Of a stretch of DNA of 55,236 bases, positions 28,004 through 37,965 are shown one piece after another. The translations under genes and the position numbers were made by a program. How positions within the stretch are numbered: position 1 is the stretch's first letter; the number at the start of each line of letters is the position of its first letter. The notes beneath the pieces were generated by a model. That model had not been told where the DNA came from, ran no database searches, and saw only the letters and a program-made list of their open reading frames with translations. The stretch spans positions 1-55,236 of the forward strand of contig CAJOCN010000035.1 in the NCBI GenBank assembly GCA_905233255.1, in the 5' to 3' direction. This DNA is from Paludibacteraceae bacterium (GTDB lineage Bacteria; Bacteroidota; Bacteroidia; Bacteroidales; Paludibacteraceae).

Positions 28004-28273
28004 ATGAGTCGTTCACTGAAAAAAGGACCGTTTATCAACGTTAAGTTGGAAGACAAGGTGCTGGCGATGAATGAGTCCGGCAAGAAAGAGGTTATCAAGA
28101 CCTGGAGCCGTGCCTCGATGATTTCCCCTGACTTTGTAGGTCACACAATCGCAGTTCACAATGGAAACAAGTTCATTCCTGTTTATGTAACGGAGAACAT
28201 GGTAGGGCACAAGCTGGGCGAGTTCGCTCCGACGCGTACCTTCCGCGGCCACTCCGGCAATAACAAGAAGTAA
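28004..28273 (+). CDS. rpsS: 30S ribosomal protein S19
   Basis: 89 residues, [20 protein letters not shown] start. Conserved [16 protein letters not shown] near the C-terminus. S19 sits in the 30S head with S13 and touches the A-site finger bridge. Confidence 0.97.
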   Translation: MSRSLKKGPFINVKLEDKVLAMNESGKKEVIKTWSRASMISPDFVGHTIAVHNGNKFIPVYVTENMVGHKLGEFAPTRTFRGHSGNNKK

Positions 28274-28311
28274 TCCATTGCAATCATTAATTATTTAAAC
28301 TCAAGATTAAA

Positions 28312-28719
28312 ATGGGTGCAAGAAAACATAACAGCGCTGAGGCAATGAAGGCGGCTCGCAAAGAGCAGTATTTTGCCAAAGCAAATAACATTCCTACCAG
28401 CCCGCGTAAGATGCGTCTCGTAGCAGACATGGTGCGCGGAATGGAAGTGAATCGTGCACTCGGTGCGCTCCGCTTCTCCACTCGTGAGGCAAGCCGCGCA
28501 CTCGAGAAGCTCCTCAAATCTGCTATCGCCAACTGGGAGACCAAGACCGGCAAGAAAGCAGAGGAAGAAACTCTCTATGTAACGAAAATCATGGTTGACG
28601 GCGGTATGATGATCAAGCGTATGCTGCCCGCTCCTCAGGGCCGTGCTTATCGCGTCCGCAAACGTTCCAACCACGTTACAATATTTGTAGATACCAAAAA
28701 TACTAACCCCGAAAAGTAA
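28312..28719 (+). CDS. rplV: 50S ribosomal protein L22
   Basis: 135 residues. The beta-hairpin around [20 protein letters not shown] lies at the tunnel constriction, the site of macrolide-related changes. It is one of the early assembly proteins. It lies 38 bases after rpsS and 6 before rpsC. Confidence 0.97.
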   Translation: MGARKHNSAEAMKAARKEQYFAKANNIPTSPRKMRLVADMVRGMEVNRALGALRFSTREASRALEKLLKSAIANWETKTGKKAEEETLYVTKIMVDGGMMIKRMLPAPQGRAYRVRKRSNHVTIFVDTKNTNPEK

Positions 28720-28725
28720 TTCATT

Positions 28726-29463
28726 ATGGGACAGAAAATTAATCCTATAGCTAACCGTCTGGGCATTGTCCGCGGTTGGGACTCCAACTGGTTTGGAGGC
28801 AAAAATTACGGCGATACGTTGCTTGAGGACAGCAAAATCCGCGAGTACCTCAACGCTCGTCTCGCAGAGGCTAGTATCAGCCGTATCGTTATCGAAAGAA
28901 CTCTGAAACTTGTGACTGTTACTATCTGCACCGCTCGCCCCGGTTATATTATCGGAAAAGGTGGAGAAGAGGTTGACAAATTGAAGAAGGAACTCCAGAA
29001 GATCACCCATCAGGATGTACAGATCAACATCTACGAGGTAAAACGTCCGGAGCTGGACGCCACCATCGTAGCGAACAAGATTGCACGTCAGTTGGAGGGC
29101 AAGATTGCTTATCGTCGTGCCGTTAAGATGGCTATCCAGAGCACCATGCGTATGGGCGCTGAGGGTATCAAGATTCAGGTATCCGGCCGTTTGAACGGAG
29201 CCGAAATGGCGCGCAAGGAGATGTACAAAGAGGGTCGTACCCCGCTGCATACACTCCGCGCTGACATTGACTACTGCCACGTAGGTGCTATCACCAAAGT
29301 GGGTGTGATCGGCGTTAAGGTATGGATCTGCCGTGGAGAAGTGTATGGCAAGAAAGACCTGACTCCTAACTTCTCGCAAAAGCAAGAAGCAGGCCGTCCC
29401 GGCATGGATCGTCGTGAGGGCCGCGGAGATCGCAAGGGCTTCCGCCGCAACAAGAAACAATAA
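28726..29463 (+). CDS. rpsC: 30S ribosomal protein S3
   Basis: 245 residues with the KH domain motif [18 protein letters not shown] near residues 71-88, which helps form the mRNA entry channel and its helicase. The C-terminal part beyond residue 210 is a basic, Arg/Gly-rich extension common in Bacteroidetes. Confidence 0.98.
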   Translation: MGQKINPIANRLGIVRGWDSNWFGGKNYGDTLLEDSKIREYLNARLAEASISRIVIERTLKLVTVTICTARPGYIIGKGGEEVDKLKKELQKITHQDVQINIYEVKRPELDATIVANKIARQLEGKIAYRRAVKMAIQSTMRMGAEGIKIQVSGRLNGAEMARKEMYKEGRTPLHTLRADIDYCHVGAITKVGVIGVKVWICRGEVYGKKDLTPNFSQKQEAGRPGMDRREGRGDRKGFRRNKKQ

Positions 29464-29490
29464 TGTTTAACCGATTTGTAGATTAGAATC

Positions 29491-29922
29491 ATGTTACAAC
29501 CTAAGAAAACTAAATTCCGTCGTTGCCAAAAAGGCCGCATCAAGGGCTTCGCTCACCGCGGTCAGGAGTTGGCATTCGGCTCGTTCGGTATCAAGAGTTT
29601 GGGTACCGTATGGTTGACCGGTCGTCAAATCGAGGCTGCCCGTATCGCCGTTACCCGTTATATGCAACGTCAAGGTCAAGTGTGGATCCGCGTATTCCCG
29701 GATAAACCGATCACCAAGAAGCCGTTGGATGTACGTATGGGTAAAGGTAAAGGTGCTCCCGAAGGATTCGTAGTACCATTGGAGCCCGGTCGTATCATCT
29801 TTGAGGTAGAGGGCGTAAGCTATGACGTAGCCAAAGAGGCACTCCGTCTCGCAGCCCAGAAACTGCCTGTGACCACTAAATTTGTCGTAAGACGCGATTA
29901 CGACGCAACACAAAATGCATAA
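29491..29922 (+). CDS. rplP: 50S ribosomal protein L16
   Basis: 143 residues starting [20 protein letters not shown]. The [19 protein letters not shown] loop sits against the A-site tRNA elbow; its arginine is the hydroxylation site in some bacteria. Length is normal. Confidence 0.98.
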   Translation: MLQPKKTKFRRCQKGRIKGFAHRGQELAFGSFGIKSLGTVWLTGRQIEAARIAVTRYMQRQGQVWIRVFPDKPITKKPLDVRMGKGKGAPEGFVVPLEPGRIIFEVEGVSYDVAKEALRLAAQKLPVTTKFVVRRDYDATQNA

Positions 29923-29931
29923 TTAAGGATT

Positions 29932-30126
29932 ATGAAAACAACTGAAATTAAAGAATTAACAACTCAAGAGATCCAGGAGCGTCTCGCTTCCGAGAAAGAG
30001 GCTCTGGTTCGTATGAAGTTAAATCACAGTATTTCTCCGCTCGATAATCCGTTGCAGATTAAGGCTGCGCGTCGCAATATCGCTCGCCTTGCAACGGAAC
30101 TTCGTGCCCGTGAAATTAACAAGTAA
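29932..30126 (+). CDS. rpmC: 50S ribosomal protein L29
   Basis: 64 residues, two-helix coiled protein with the NPLQIKAARRNIARL motif. It sits by the tunnel exit beside L23. It starts 10 bases after rplP. Confidence 0.96.
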   Translation: MKTTEIKELTTQEIQERLASEKEALVRMKLNHSISPLDNPLQIKAARRNIARLATELRAREINK

Positions 30127-30141
30127 AAAACGACAAAGACA

Positions 30142-30396
30142 ATGGAAAGAAACTTAAGAAAAGAGCGCGTGGGCGTTGTAGTTTCCAATAAGATGGAGAA
30201 GACCATCGTGGTCGCTGTCCGTTGGAAAGAGAAACACCCCATCTATGGCAAGTTTGTCAATAAAACTCGCAAGTTCCATGTTCATGACGAGCAGAATGAG
30301 GCAGGTATCGGCGATACCGTACGCATCATGGAGACCCGTCCGCTGAGCAAGACTGTGCGCTGGCGTTTAACTCAAATTATCGAAAGGGCTAAGTAA
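30142..30396 (+). CDS. rpsQ: 30S ribosomal protein S17
   Basis: 84 residues, [20 protein letters not shown] start with OB fold. It binds 16S helices 7 and 11 and is a primary assembly protein of the 30S body. rplN follows after two bases. Confidence 0.97.
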   Translation: MERNLRKERVGVVVSNKMEKTIVVAVRWKEKHPIYGKFVNKTRKFHVHDEQNEAGIGDTVRIMETRPLSKTVRWRLTQIIERAK

Positions 30397-30398
30397 TT

Positions 30399-30764
30399 AT
30401 GGTACAGCAAGAATCTCGTCTCACAGTATGTGACAACTCCGGTGCCAAGCAGGCACTCGTGATCCGCGTTCTGGGTGGTACCAAGAAACGCTATGCCTCC
30501 CTCGGTGACACCATCGTGGTAGCCGTTAAGGGCGTAATCCCCTCCTCCGACATGAAGGACGGAACCGTGTCCCGCGCTATCGTCGTACGTACCAAGAAAG
30601 AGGTACGCCGCGCCGATGGATCGTACATCCGTTTCGATGACAACGCATGCGTACTCATCACCAACGCCGGCGAACTCCGCGGCAGCCGTATCTTCGGTCC
30701 GGTTGCTCGTGAGCTCCGTCAAACGAACATGAAAATTATTTCTCTGGCACCTGAAGTGCTCTAA
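30399..30764 (+). CDS. rplN: 50S ribosomal protein L14
   Basis: 121 residues, start [20 protein letters not shown], end LAPEVL. L14 forms intersubunit bridges B5/B8 and is the binding site for the silencing factor RsfS. Full length. Confidence 0.98.
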   Translation: MVQQESRLTVCDNSGAKQALVIRVLGGTKKRYASLGDTIVVAVKGVIPSSDMKDGTVSRAIVVRTKKEVRRADGSYIRFDDNACVLITNAGELRGSRIFGPVARELRQTNMKIISLAPEVL

Positions 30765-30784
30765 TCATCTAAAACGTTACAGTA

Positions 30785-31093
30785 ATGGCAAAATTACATA
30801 TCAAAAAGGGTGATACCGTTTATGTAAACGCAGGTGCTTCGAAGGGTCAGACCGGCCGTGTGCTGGAGGTGATCGTTGACAAGCAGCGCGCTATCGTAGA
30901 AGGCGTCAACATGGTATCCAAGAGTACCAAACCCAACGCAAAGAATCCGCAAGGCGGAATCGTTAAACAGGAAGCTCCTATCCATATCTCCAACCTCAAC
31001 GTAGTAGAGGACGGCAAACCGGTTCGTGTAGGCCGTGTGAAGAAGGATGGCAAGCTCGTTCGTGTATCTAAAAAAACCGGTAAGGAGATCTGA
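30785..31093 (+). CDS. rplX: 50S ribosomal protein L24
   Basis: 102 residues with the KOW motif near the N-terminus ([20 protein letters not shown]). Assembly initiator that binds the 23S 5' domain. rplE follows two bases later. Confidence 0.97.
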   Translation: MAKLHIKKGDTVYVNAGASKGQTGRVLEVIVDKQRAIVEGVNMVSKSTKPNAKNPQGGIVKQEAPIHISNLNVVEDGKPVRVGRVKKDGKLVRVSKKTGKEI

Positions 31094-31095
31094 TT

Positions 31096-31638
31096 ATGAA
31101 TACAGCAAGTCTTAAGCAAGATTATCAGGAGCGCATCGTGCCCATCCTGATGAAGGAGTTCAACTACACTACCGTCATGCAGTGCCCGAAGCTCCAGAAG
31201 ATCGTCCTCAACCAGGGCCTCGGCGAGGCAGTAGCAGACAAGAAGATCATCGAGGTCGCTCTCCAGGAGATGACCGCTATCGCCGGTCAGAAAGCCGTAG
31301 CTACTCTCTCCAAGAAAGATATCGCTAACTTCAAGGTGCGTAAGCAAATGCCGATCGGCGTTCGCGTTACCCTCCGCGGTCAGCAGATGTATGAGTTCCT
31401 CGAGCGTCTCGTTCGCGTAGCTCTGCCGCGTATCCGCGACTTCAAAGGTATCGAGAACAAGATGGACGGCCGTGGTAACTACACCTTAGGTATCACCGAG
31501 CAGATCATCTTCCCGGAAATTAACATTGATAACATCACCAAACTGCTGGGTATGAACATCACGTTCGTTACCACCGCTAAAACCGATGAGGAGGGCTTTG
31601 CACTTCTCCGTGAGTTTGGTTTACCGTTTAAAAAGTAA
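31096..31638 (+). CDS. rplE: 50S ribosomal protein L5
   Basis: 180 residues; binds 5S rRNA in the central protuberance and contacts P-site t[22 protein letters not shown] is the conserved core. Slightly shorter than relatives I recall but without any missing motif. Confidence 0.97.
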   Translation: MNTASLKQDYQERIVPILMKEFNYTTVMQCPKLQKIVLNQGLGEAVADKKIIEVALQEMTAIAGQKAVATLSKKDIANFKVRKQMPIGVRVTLRGQQMYEFLERLVRVALPRIRDFKGIENKMDGRGNYTLGITEQIIFPEINIDNITKLLGMNITFVTTAKTDEEGFALLREFGLPFKK

Positions 31639-31646
31639 TTCAGACT

Positions 31647-31916
31647 ATGGCAAAAGAATCAATGAAAGCCCGCGAGGTAAAGCGCGCCAAACTCGTAGCC
31701 AAATACGCTGCTAAACGCGCTCAGCTCCTCAAGGATGGTGACTATGTAGGGCTCCAGGCCCTCCCGAAAAACGCATCCCCCGTTCGTCTGCACAACCGTT
31801 GCAAAGTGACCGGTCGTCCGAAAGGATACATGCGTGCCTTCGGTCTCAGCCGTATTCAATTCCGTGAGATGGCCTCCAAAGGTCTCATCCCCGGCGTAAA
31901 GAAAGCGAGCTGGTAA
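31647..31916 (+). CDS. rpsN: 30S ribosomal protein S14, zinc-independent type
   Basis: 89 residues. This is the longer form without the CxxC...CxxC zinc ribbon; only one Cys ([11 protein letters not shown]) occurs. It lies in the 30S head. A 58-base gap to rpsH contains a hairpin, TCCCG (31938-31942) with CGGGA (31948-31952). Confidence 0.97.
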   Translation: MAKESMKAREVKRAKLVAKYAAKRAQLLKDGDYVGLQALPKNASPVRLHNRCKVTGRPKGYMRAFGLSRIQFREMASKGLIPGVKKASW

Positions 31917-31974
31917 AATTAACATTATTAAATATTGTCCCGACAGGCGGGATTAATTTAACAACAACAAAACA

Positions 31975-32370
31975 ATGACAGATCCAATCGCAGATTACCT
32001 CACTCGACTGAGGAATGCAATCAAAGCCGGCCACCAGGTGGTTGAAGTTCCGGCTTCGAATCTGAAGAAGGAGATCACCCGTATCTTGTTTGAGAAAGGT
32101 TACATCCTTTCCTACAAGTTCGTAGAGGATGGTCCCCAGGGCACTATCAAGATCGCCCTTAAGTACGATCCGGTTAACAAAGTTAACGCGATCAAGTGTT
32201 TGAAACGAGTATCCACCCCGGGTCTCCGTAAATACGTCGGCTATCGTGATATGCCGCGCGTACTGAACGGACTGGGTATCGCTATCCTCTCCACCTCCAA
32301 GGGTGTGATGACTAACAAGGAAGCGGTAGGCCAGCAACTCGGTGGCGAAGTATTGTGCTATGTTTATTAA
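31975..32370 (+). CDS. rpsH: 30S ribosomal protein S8
   Basis: 131 residues starting MTDPIADYLTRLRNAIKAGH and ending GGEVLCYVY. S8 binds 16S helix 21 and in enterobacteria represses the spc operon by binding its mRNA. The hairpin just upstream in the rpsN-rpsH gap is a possible site for similar control; not shown. Confidence 0.97.
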   Translation: MTDPIADYLTRLRNAIKAGHQVVEVPASNLKKEITRILFEKGYILSYKFVEDGPQGTIKIALKYDPVNKVNAIKCLKRVSTPGLRKYVGYRDMPRVLNGLGIAILSTSKGVMTNKEAVGQQLGGEVLCYVY

Positions 32371-32371
32371 T

Positions 32372-32379
32372 AAAGGAGG
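32372..32379 (+). promoter_or_regulatory. Strong Shine-Dalgarno before rplF
   Basis: AAAGGAGG, 8 bases before the rplF ATG. With the rplW site this is the only other extended Shine-Dalgarno I see in the cluster. Confidence 0.78.
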
Positions 32380-32387
32380 ATTGAACT

Positions 32388-32945
32388 ATGTCTAGAATTG
32401 GAAAACTTCCTATCGCTATTCCCGCAGGCGTAACGATCACCGTTAGCCCCGAGAATGTAGTGACCGTCAAAGGTCCGAAGGGTGAGCTGACCCAGGCTGT
32501 CGATCCCCTGATCTCTGTAAACGTAGAAGGCGCAGTGTGCCACGTAACCCGTCCTAACGACGAGAAAGAGGCACGCGCTAAACACGGACTCTACCGCGCC
32601 CTGATCCACAACATGGTGGTAGGTTGCTCCGAGGGCTACAAGAAGACCCTTGAGCTCGTCGGCGTAGGTTACCGTGTTGAGCTTGCACAACCGCAGGTAC
32701 TCAACTTCTCTCTCGGTTATACGCACCCCATCTATCTCGGCCTCCCGAAGGAGATCAAGGTAGAGACCAAATCGGAGCGTAACCAGAACCCGCTCGTTAT
32801 GCTCGAGTCTGCCGACAAGCAGCTTCTTGGCCAGGTATGCGCCAAGATCCGCTCCTTCCGCAGACCGGAGCCGTACAAGGGTAAAGGTATTAAGTTCCAG
32901 GGTGAAATCGTTCGTCGTAAGGCTGGTAAATCGGCTGGTAAATAA
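32388..32945 (+). CDS. rplF: 50S ribosomal protein L6
   Basis: 185 residues, two similar domains, start MSRIGKLPIAIPAGVTITVS and C-terminal RRPEPYKGKGIKFQGE. It lies at the base of the L7/L12 stalk near the GTPase centre. Translation start is set by a strong Shine-Dalgarno. Confidence 0.98.
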   Translation: MSRIGKLPIAIPAGVTITVSPENVVTVKGPKGELTQAVDPLISVNVEGAVCHVTRPNDEKEARAKHGLYRALIHNMVVGCSEGYKKTLELVGVGYRVELAQPQVLNFSLGYTHPIYLGLPKEIKVETKSERNQNPLVMLESADKQLLGQVCAKIRSFRRPEPYKGKGIKFQGEIVRRKAGKSAGK

Positions 32946-32957
32946 TAGAAAGGAAAA

Positions 32958-33308
32958 ATGAGTATGATTAAGAAAATCGCACGTCGCCTTAAGATTAAGG
33001 CATCTATCCGCACCAAGGTGTCGGGTACCGCAGAGCGTCCACGTCTGACCGTCTTCCGTTCTAACAGCCAGATTTACGCTCAGGTGATCGATGATCTGGC
33101 AGGCAAGACTCTTGCTTCCGCTTCATCCCTCGCTATCAAGGACAAGCTGACCAAGACCGAGAAAGCCGCTGAGGTAGGTAAACTGATCGCAGCTGCCGCA
33201 CAGAAGGCCGGTGTCAACGAAGTAGTATTTGACCGTAACGGATACCTCTATCACGGTCGTGTTAAAGCCCTCGCTGACGCAGCTCGCGAGGCAGGTCTCA
33301 AATTCTAA
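32958..33308 (+). CDS. rplR: 50S ribosomal protein L18
   Basis: 116 residues; 5S rRNA-binding protein of the central protuberance with [21 protein letters not shown] take the first ATG (32958) with AAAGGA just upstream; a second in-frame ATG two codons later is equally possible. Confidence 0.96.
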   Translation: MSMIKKIARRLKIKASIRTKVSGTAERPRLTVFRSNSQIYAQVIDDLAGKTLASASSLAIKDKLTKTEKAAEVGKLIAAAAQKAGVNEVVFDRNGYLYHGRVKALADAAREAGLKF

Positions 33309-33320
33309 TAACAGACGATT

Positions 33321-33827
33321 ATGCAAAGAGTTAAATCAACACAAGACCTCGAGCTCAAGGAGCGTCTGGTCGCAGTCAACCGCGTAACGAAAGTTACCAA
33401 GGGTGGACGTACATTCACTTTCGCAGCTATCGTAGTTGTTGGAAATGAGAATGGTATTGTAGGATACGGACTGGGTAAGGCCGGCGAGGTAGCCGCTGCT
33501 ATGCAGAAAGCTACCGAGGCTGCTAAGAAAAACCTCATCCAGATACCGGTGCTCAAGGGTACTATCCCCCACGAGCAGTTCGCTAAGTTCGGTGGTTCGC
33601 AGGTTTATATCCAGCCCGCTACACACGGTACCGGAGTAAAAGCCGGTGGTGCCATGCGTGCCGTACTGGAGTCTGCCGGTGTGCGCGACGTCCTGGCTAA
33701 GTCCAAGGGCTCGTCCAACCCCCACAACCTCGTTAAGGCTACTATCCAGGCGCTCGCTGAACTGCGTGACGCACGTACCGTAGCCCAGAACCGCGGCGTA
33801 TCTCTCTCCACAGTGTTTAATGGTTAA
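33321..33827 (+). CDS. rpsE: 30S ribosomal protein S5
   Basis: 168 residues. Loop [18 protein letters not shown] is the conserved S5 helicase/decoding-fidelity region, where spectinomycin resistance changes arise. Full length. Confidence 0.98.
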   Translation: MQRVKSTQDLELKERLVAVNRVTKVTKGGRTFTFAAIVVVGNENGIVGYGLGKAGEVAAAMQKATEAAKKNLIQIPVLKGTIPHEQFAKFGGSQVYIQPATHGTGVKAGGAMRAVLESAGVRDVLAKSKGSSNPHNLVKATIQALAELRDARTVAQNRGVSLSTVFNG

Positions 33828-33844
33828 TAAATTCTTCTACAATT

Positions 33845-34021
33845 ATGGCAAAGATTAAGATTCAGCAAGTACGTAGTACTATTAAGTGCCCGAAGGTGCA
33901 GAAGGAAACCATGGCAGCGCTCGGTCTGCGTAAGATGAACGCTACCGTTGAGCACGAAGCTACCCCGGCTATCCTGGGTATGGTAGAGAAGGTAAAGCAC
34001 CTTGTTAAAGTTATTGACTAA
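33845..34021 (+). CDS. rpmD: 50S ribosomal protein L30
   Basis: 58 residues, short but unmistakable: MAKIKIQQVRSTIKCPKVQK start and MNATVEHEATPAILGMV. It lies between rpsE (17 bases) and rplO (21 bases), its normal place. Non-essential in many bacteria; sits by the 23S domain II. Confidence 0.95.
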   Translation: MAKIKIQQVRSTIKCPKVQKETMAALGLRKMNATVEHEATPAILGMVEKVKHLVKVID

Positions 34022-34042
34022 TCCTAAAAACGAATTATCATC

Positions 34043-34489
34043 ATGGAATTGAATAATCTTACCCCTGCAGCCGGTTCGGTAAAGACCGCCAAGCGTGTCG
34101 GCCGTGGTGCAGGTTCGGGCCTGGGTGGAACCTCTACCCGTGGTCACAAGGGTGCTAAGTCCCGCTCCGGTTACAGCAAGAAGATCGGTTTCGAAGGTGG
34201 TCAGATGCCAATGCAGCGCCGTCTCCCGAAATTCGGCTTCAAGAACATCAACCGCGTTGAGTACAAAGCGATCAATCTCGCTACTCTCCAGGCTCTGGCT
34301 GAGGCTAAGAAACTGGAGAAGATCGGCTTGATCGAACTCCACGAGGCAGGATTCATCTCCAAGACCCAGCTCGTTAAGATCCTGGGAAATGGTACCCTCA
34401 CCGCCAAACTCACGGTGCAGGCCAACGCTTTCTCCAAGAAAGCAGAAGAGGCTATCACCGCTGCAGGTGGCACTATCGAGAAAATTTAA
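34043..34489 (+). CDS. rplO: 50S ribosomal protein L15
   Basis: 148 residues with the Gly-rich N-terminal extension RVGRGAGSGLGGTSTRGHKG that runs into the core of the 50S. A late assembly protein. Confidence 0.98.
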   Translation: MELNNLTPAAGSVKTAKRVGRGAGSGLGGTSTRGHKGAKSRSGYSKKIGFEGGQMPMQRRLPKFGFKNINRVEYKAINLATLQALAEAKKLEKIGLIELHEAGFISKTQLVKILGNGTLTAKLTVQANAFSKKAEEAITAAGGTIEKI

Positions 34490-34519
34490 TTAATCCGTTA
34501 ATCGTAAAACGAAACTATT

Positions 34520-35857
34520 ATGCGTTTTATAGAGACATGTAAGAATATCTGGAAGATCGAGGACCTCCGTACCCGACTGCTGACCACGGCGCTGTTCGTG
34601 CTCATCTATCGTTTCGGATCGTTCGTCGTTCTCCCGGGTATCGATCCTACGGCACTATCTGCGCTGCACAGCCAGACAGCCGGCGGTCTGATGGCGTTGC
34701 TGGATATGTTCTCCGGTGGAGCATTCTCCAACGCCTCGATCTTCGCACTCGGTATCATGCCTTACATCTCTGCATCTATCGTAATCCAGCTGCTCTCTAT
34801 CGCAGTGCCTTACTTCCAGAAGATGCAGAAGGAAGGTGAGTCCGGACGCCAGAAGATGAACCAGATCACCCGCTATCTCACCGTAGCCATCCTGCTCTTC
34901 CAGGGCCCGAGTTATCTCGTCAACCTGTCGGTGCAGATGGCGCAGGCCGGTCAGCCTCTCGCTGTAGGTTTCAACTGGTTCACCATCTCGTCCACTATCC
35001 TCCTCACGGCGGGCTCCATGTTCGTCATGTGGCTGGGTGAGCGTATCACCGACCGCGGTGTAGGAAACGGTATCTCCTTCATCATCTTGATCGGTATCAT
35101 CGCGCGTCTCCCGGGGGCTATCGTACAGGAGTTCTCCTCCCGTCTCAACGATGCCGGTGGCGGACTGATCGTGTTCATTCTGGAGGTCGTAATCCTGCTC
35201 CTCGTCTTCGCGTTTGCGATCATGCTGACGCAGGGTACACGCCGTATTCCGGTGCAGTATGCAAAGCGTATCCAGGGCAACAAACAGTATGGCGGCGTAC
35301 GTCAGTACATCCCTCTCAAGGTCAATGCTGCTAACGTCATGCCTATCATCTTTGCCCAGGCTATCATGTTCATCCCTATCGCTATCGTCGGCTTCCGTGC
35401 ATCGGAGAGCAATGCCTTCGTGCGTGCGTTCATGGATAACAACGGCTTCTGGTACAACCTTGTATTCGCACTCCTCATTATCGCCTTCACCTATTTCTAC
35501 ACCGCGATCATCATCAATCCGGTTCAGATGGCAGAGAACCTGAAGCTGAACAACGGATTTATTCCGGGTGTGAAACCGGGTAAGAAGACGGCTGAGTATA
35601 TCGATACCATCATGAGCCGCATCACCCTGCCGGGTTCGATCCTGCTGGCTATCATCGCTGTACTGCCGGCGTTCGCACGCCTGTTCGGCGTATCGATGGG
35701 CTTTGCGCAGTTCTTCGGCGGAACCTCGCTCCTCATCATGGTAGGCGTTATTTTGGATACTTTGCAGCAGATCGAGTCCCACCTCCTCATGCGCCACTAT
35801 GACGGATTCTTCGAGTCCGGCATGCGTATCAAGGGTCGTGGCGCCATGGCCTATTAA
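34520..35857 (+). CDS. secY: Preprotein translocase subunit SecY
   Basis: 445 residues with ten membrane helices. It forms the inner-membrane protein channel with SecE and SecG; every signal peptide protein in this window would use it. The cytoplasmic loop QGTRRIPVQYAKRIQGNKQY contains the conserved arginines that contact ribosome and SecA. Thirty bases after rplO. Confidence 0.98.
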   Translation: MRFIETCKNIWKIEDLRTRLLTTALFVLIYRFGSFVVLPGIDPTALSALHSQTAGGLMALLDMFSGGAFSNASIFALGIMPYISASIVIQLLSIAVPYFQKMQKEGESGRQKMNQITRYLTVAILLFQGPSYLVNLSVQMAQAGQPLAVGFNWFTISSTILLTAGSMFVMWLGERITDRGVGNGISFIILIGIIARLPGAIVQEFSSRLNDAGGGLIVFILEVVILLLVFAFAIMLTQGTRRIPVQYAKRIQGNKQYGGVRQYIPLKVNAANVMPIIFAQAIMFIPIAIVGFRASESNAFVRAFMDNNGFWYNLVFALLIIAFTYFYTAIIINPVQMAENLKLNNGFIPGVKPGKKTAEYIDTIMSRITLPGSILLAIIAVLPAFARLFGVSMGFAQFFGGTSLLIMVGVILDTLQQIESHLLMRHYDGFFESGMRIKGRGAMAY

Positions 35858-35869
35858 TTCGTTGATTGG

Positions 35870-36655
35870 ATGATTTTTCTTAAGACTGACGAAGAGATAG
35901 AACTCATGCGGGCAAGCAACATCCTGCTTGGTAAGACCTACGCCGAAGTGGCGAAGGCTATCAAGCCGGGTGTTACTACCGCCCAACTCGATAAGATCGC
36001 TTACGAGTTCATCATGGATAACGGCGGCAGACCCGCTTGTCTGGGATACGAGGATTACCCCGCCACCCTCTGCACTTCGGTCAATGAGCAGGTGGTACAT
36101 GGTATCCCGTCCGACAAGGTGGTCCTCAAGGAGGGCGATGTCATCTCCGTCGATTCGTCCATCGAGCTCAACGGCTGGCACTCCGATTCGGCGTACACCT
36201 TCCCCGTAGGGGAGGTGTCGGATGAGGTGATGAAGCTGCTCCGTACCACGAAAGAGGCGCTCTACCTCGGTATTGAGCAGGCTGTGACAGGACGACGTTT
36301 AGGCGATATAGGTTTTGCTATCCAGTCCCACTGCGAGCGCGCCGGATACGGCGTAGTGCGCGAGTTCGTGGGGCACGGTATCGGGCGTGACATGCACGAG
36401 GATCCCGAGGTATGCAACTACGGCAGAAGAGGCAACGGCATCGTCCTCAAATCCGGCATGACCCTCGCTATCGAACCCATGATCACCCTCGGCAGACGCA
36501 ATGTCCTCATCGAGGACGACGGATGGACCGCACGTACCATCGACCGCAAACCCGCGGCACACTACGAGCTCTCCGTCTGCGTACGCAACGGCAAAGCCGA
36601 TATCTTATCCACCTTCGATTATATCCGCGAGGTCTTAGGAGACAGATTTATCTGA
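35870..36655 (+). CDS. map: Methionine aminopeptidase, type I
   Basis: 261 residues. Metal ligands are visible: Asp in ISVDSS, Asp in WHSDSA, His in VGHGIGRDMHE, Glu in AIEPM and Glu in HYELSV. It removes the initiator methionine from new proteins. Placement between secY and infA is standard in this phylum. It starts 12 bases after secY. Confidence 0.97.
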   Translation: MIFLKTDEEIELMRASNILLGKTYAEVAKAIKPGVTTAQLDKIAYEFIMDNGGRPACLGYEDYPATLCTSVNEQVVHGIPSDKVVLKEGDVISVDSSIELNGWHSDSAYTFPVGEVSDEVMKLLRTTKEALYLGIEQAVTGRRLGDIGFAIQSHCERAGYGVVREFVGHGIGRDMHEDPEVCNYGRRGNGIVLKSGMTLAIEPMITLGRRNVLIEDDGWTARTIDRKPAAHYELSVCVRNGKADILSTFDYIREVLGDRFI

Positions 36656-36679
36656 TTAATCATCTAAATAAACACCATT

Positions 36680-36898
36680 ATGGCTAAACAAGACGCAATT
36701 GAAGTGGATGGAACGGTAGTAGAGGCATTGTCCAACGCCATGTTCCGCGTCCAGCTCGAGAACGGACCGCTCATCATCGCCCACATCTCCGGTAAGATGC
36801 GTATGCACTACATCAAGATCCTTGCCGGTGACCGCGTGAAAGTAGAGATGAGCCCCTACGATCTGACCAAAGGAAGAATCTCCTTCCGCTACAAGTAA
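36680..36898 (+). CDS. infA: Translation initiation factor IF-1
   Basis: 72 residues, OB fold, [20 protein letters not shown] start. Binds the 30S A site during initiation. Length exactly as usual. Confidence 0.98.
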   Translation: MAKQDAIEVDGTVVEALSNAMFRVQLENGPLIIAHISGKMRMHYIKILAGDRVKVEMSPYDLTKGRISFRYK

Positions 36899-36929
36899 AA
36901 GTTAAACAAACAAAAACACTGTACAAACA

Positions 36930-37046
36930 ATGAAGGTACGTGCATCTATCAAGAAGCGCAATGCGGACTGCAAAATCGTACGCCGCAAAGGGCACTTGTA
37001 TGTAATCAACAAGAAGGATCCTAAAATGAAGATGCGTCAAGGATAA
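36930..37046 (+). CDS. rpmJ: 50S ribosomal protein L36
   Basis: 38 residues: [20 protein letters not shown] and a C-terminal MKMRQG. The four usual zinc ligands are reduced: only one Cys (residue 14) and one His (residue 22) remain, so this is the zinc-free form. Too short for most gene finders. Confidence 0.95.
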   Translation: MKVRASIKKRNADCKIVRRKGHLYVINKKDPKMKMRQG

Positions 37047-37120
37047 GCGCAATCTTTAATTAGAATCAACTACTTCTTAAATCAATTTATTTTTAACAAA
37101 TTTATCCTTAGTATTTAATT

Positions 37121-37501
37121 ATGGCTATAAGAATTGTCGGTGTAGATATACCGCAGAACAAATGTGGCGAAGTCAGTCTGACTTATATCTACGGAATAGG
37201 TCGTTCAAGCGCAAAGAAAATTCTCGTAGAGGCAGGCATTGACCCAAGCATCAAAGTAGAGAATTGGACGGATGACCAAGCAGCTAAAGTCCGTGAGATC
37301 ATCGGTGCTAAATTCAAGGTAGAAGGTGATCTTCGTTCGGAAACACAATTGAACATCAAGCGTTTGATGGATATCGGTTGTTACCGTGGTGTTCGTCACC
37401 GTATCGGTCTCCCCGTTCGTGGACAGTCCACCAAGAACAACGCCCGCACGCGCAAGGGACGTAAGAAAACAGTTGCAAACAAGAAGAAAGCAACGAAGTA
37501 A
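37121..37501 (+). CDS. rpsM: 30S ribosomal protein S13
   Basis: 126 residues, start [20 protein letters not shown], basic C-terminal tail that reaches the P-site tRNA. It heads the alpha-operon part. [13 protein letters not shown] is the conserved tail motif. Confidence 0.98.
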   Translation: MAIRIVGVDIPQNKCGEVSLTYIYGIGRSSAKKILVEAGIDPSIKVENWTDDQAAKVREIIGAKFKVEGDLRSETQLNIKRLMDIGCYRGVRHRIGLPVRGQSTKNNARTRKGRKKTVANKKKATK

Positions 37502-37540
37502 TCAACCGTTAGTAATTAATCAAATAATTCATCAAACATT

Positions 37541-37930
37541 ATGGCAAAGAAAGCTATTGCAGCTAAGAAGCGCGTAGTGAAGATCGATGGCGTAGGCCAA
37601 CTTCACGTGATGTCTTCTTTCAACAATGTAATCGTTACTGTTGCTAACGGAGACGGCCAGGTTATCAGCTGGTCTTCAGCCGGTAAACAAGGCTTCCGCG
37701 GCAGCAAAAAGAATACTCCCTATGCAGCCCAGATGGCAGCAGCTGACTGCTGCAAGGTCGCTTATGACCTCGGCCTGCGTAAAGTCAAAGCATACGTTAA
37801 GGGTCCCGGACAGGGACGTGAATCGGCTATCCGTGCCTGCGTTGCCGCAGGTATCGATGTGACGGAGATCGTAGATGTTACTCCGATGCCGCACAACGGT
37901 TGCCGTCCGCCGAAACGTCGTCGTGTATAA
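37541..37930 (+). CDS. rpsK: 30S ribosomal protein S11
   Basis: 129 residues ending CRPPKRRRV; part of the platform near the E site. [12 protein letters not shown] is the signature. Full length. Confidence 0.98.
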   Translation: MAKKAIAAKKRVVKIDGVGQLHVMSSFNNVIVTVANGDGQVISWSSAGKQGFRGSKKNTPYAAQMAAADCCKVAYDLGLRKVKAYVKGPGQGRESAIRACVAAGIDVTEIVDVTPMPHNGCRPPKRRRV

Positions 37931-37965
37931 CAATTTAACAGTTTAACCCTTTAACGTAAAGAATT

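Noticed and set aside
34655..36181. A 508-codon minus-strand frame across secY and map
   Set aside because: Antisense shadow, very rich in Asp, Glu and His; no family resemblance.
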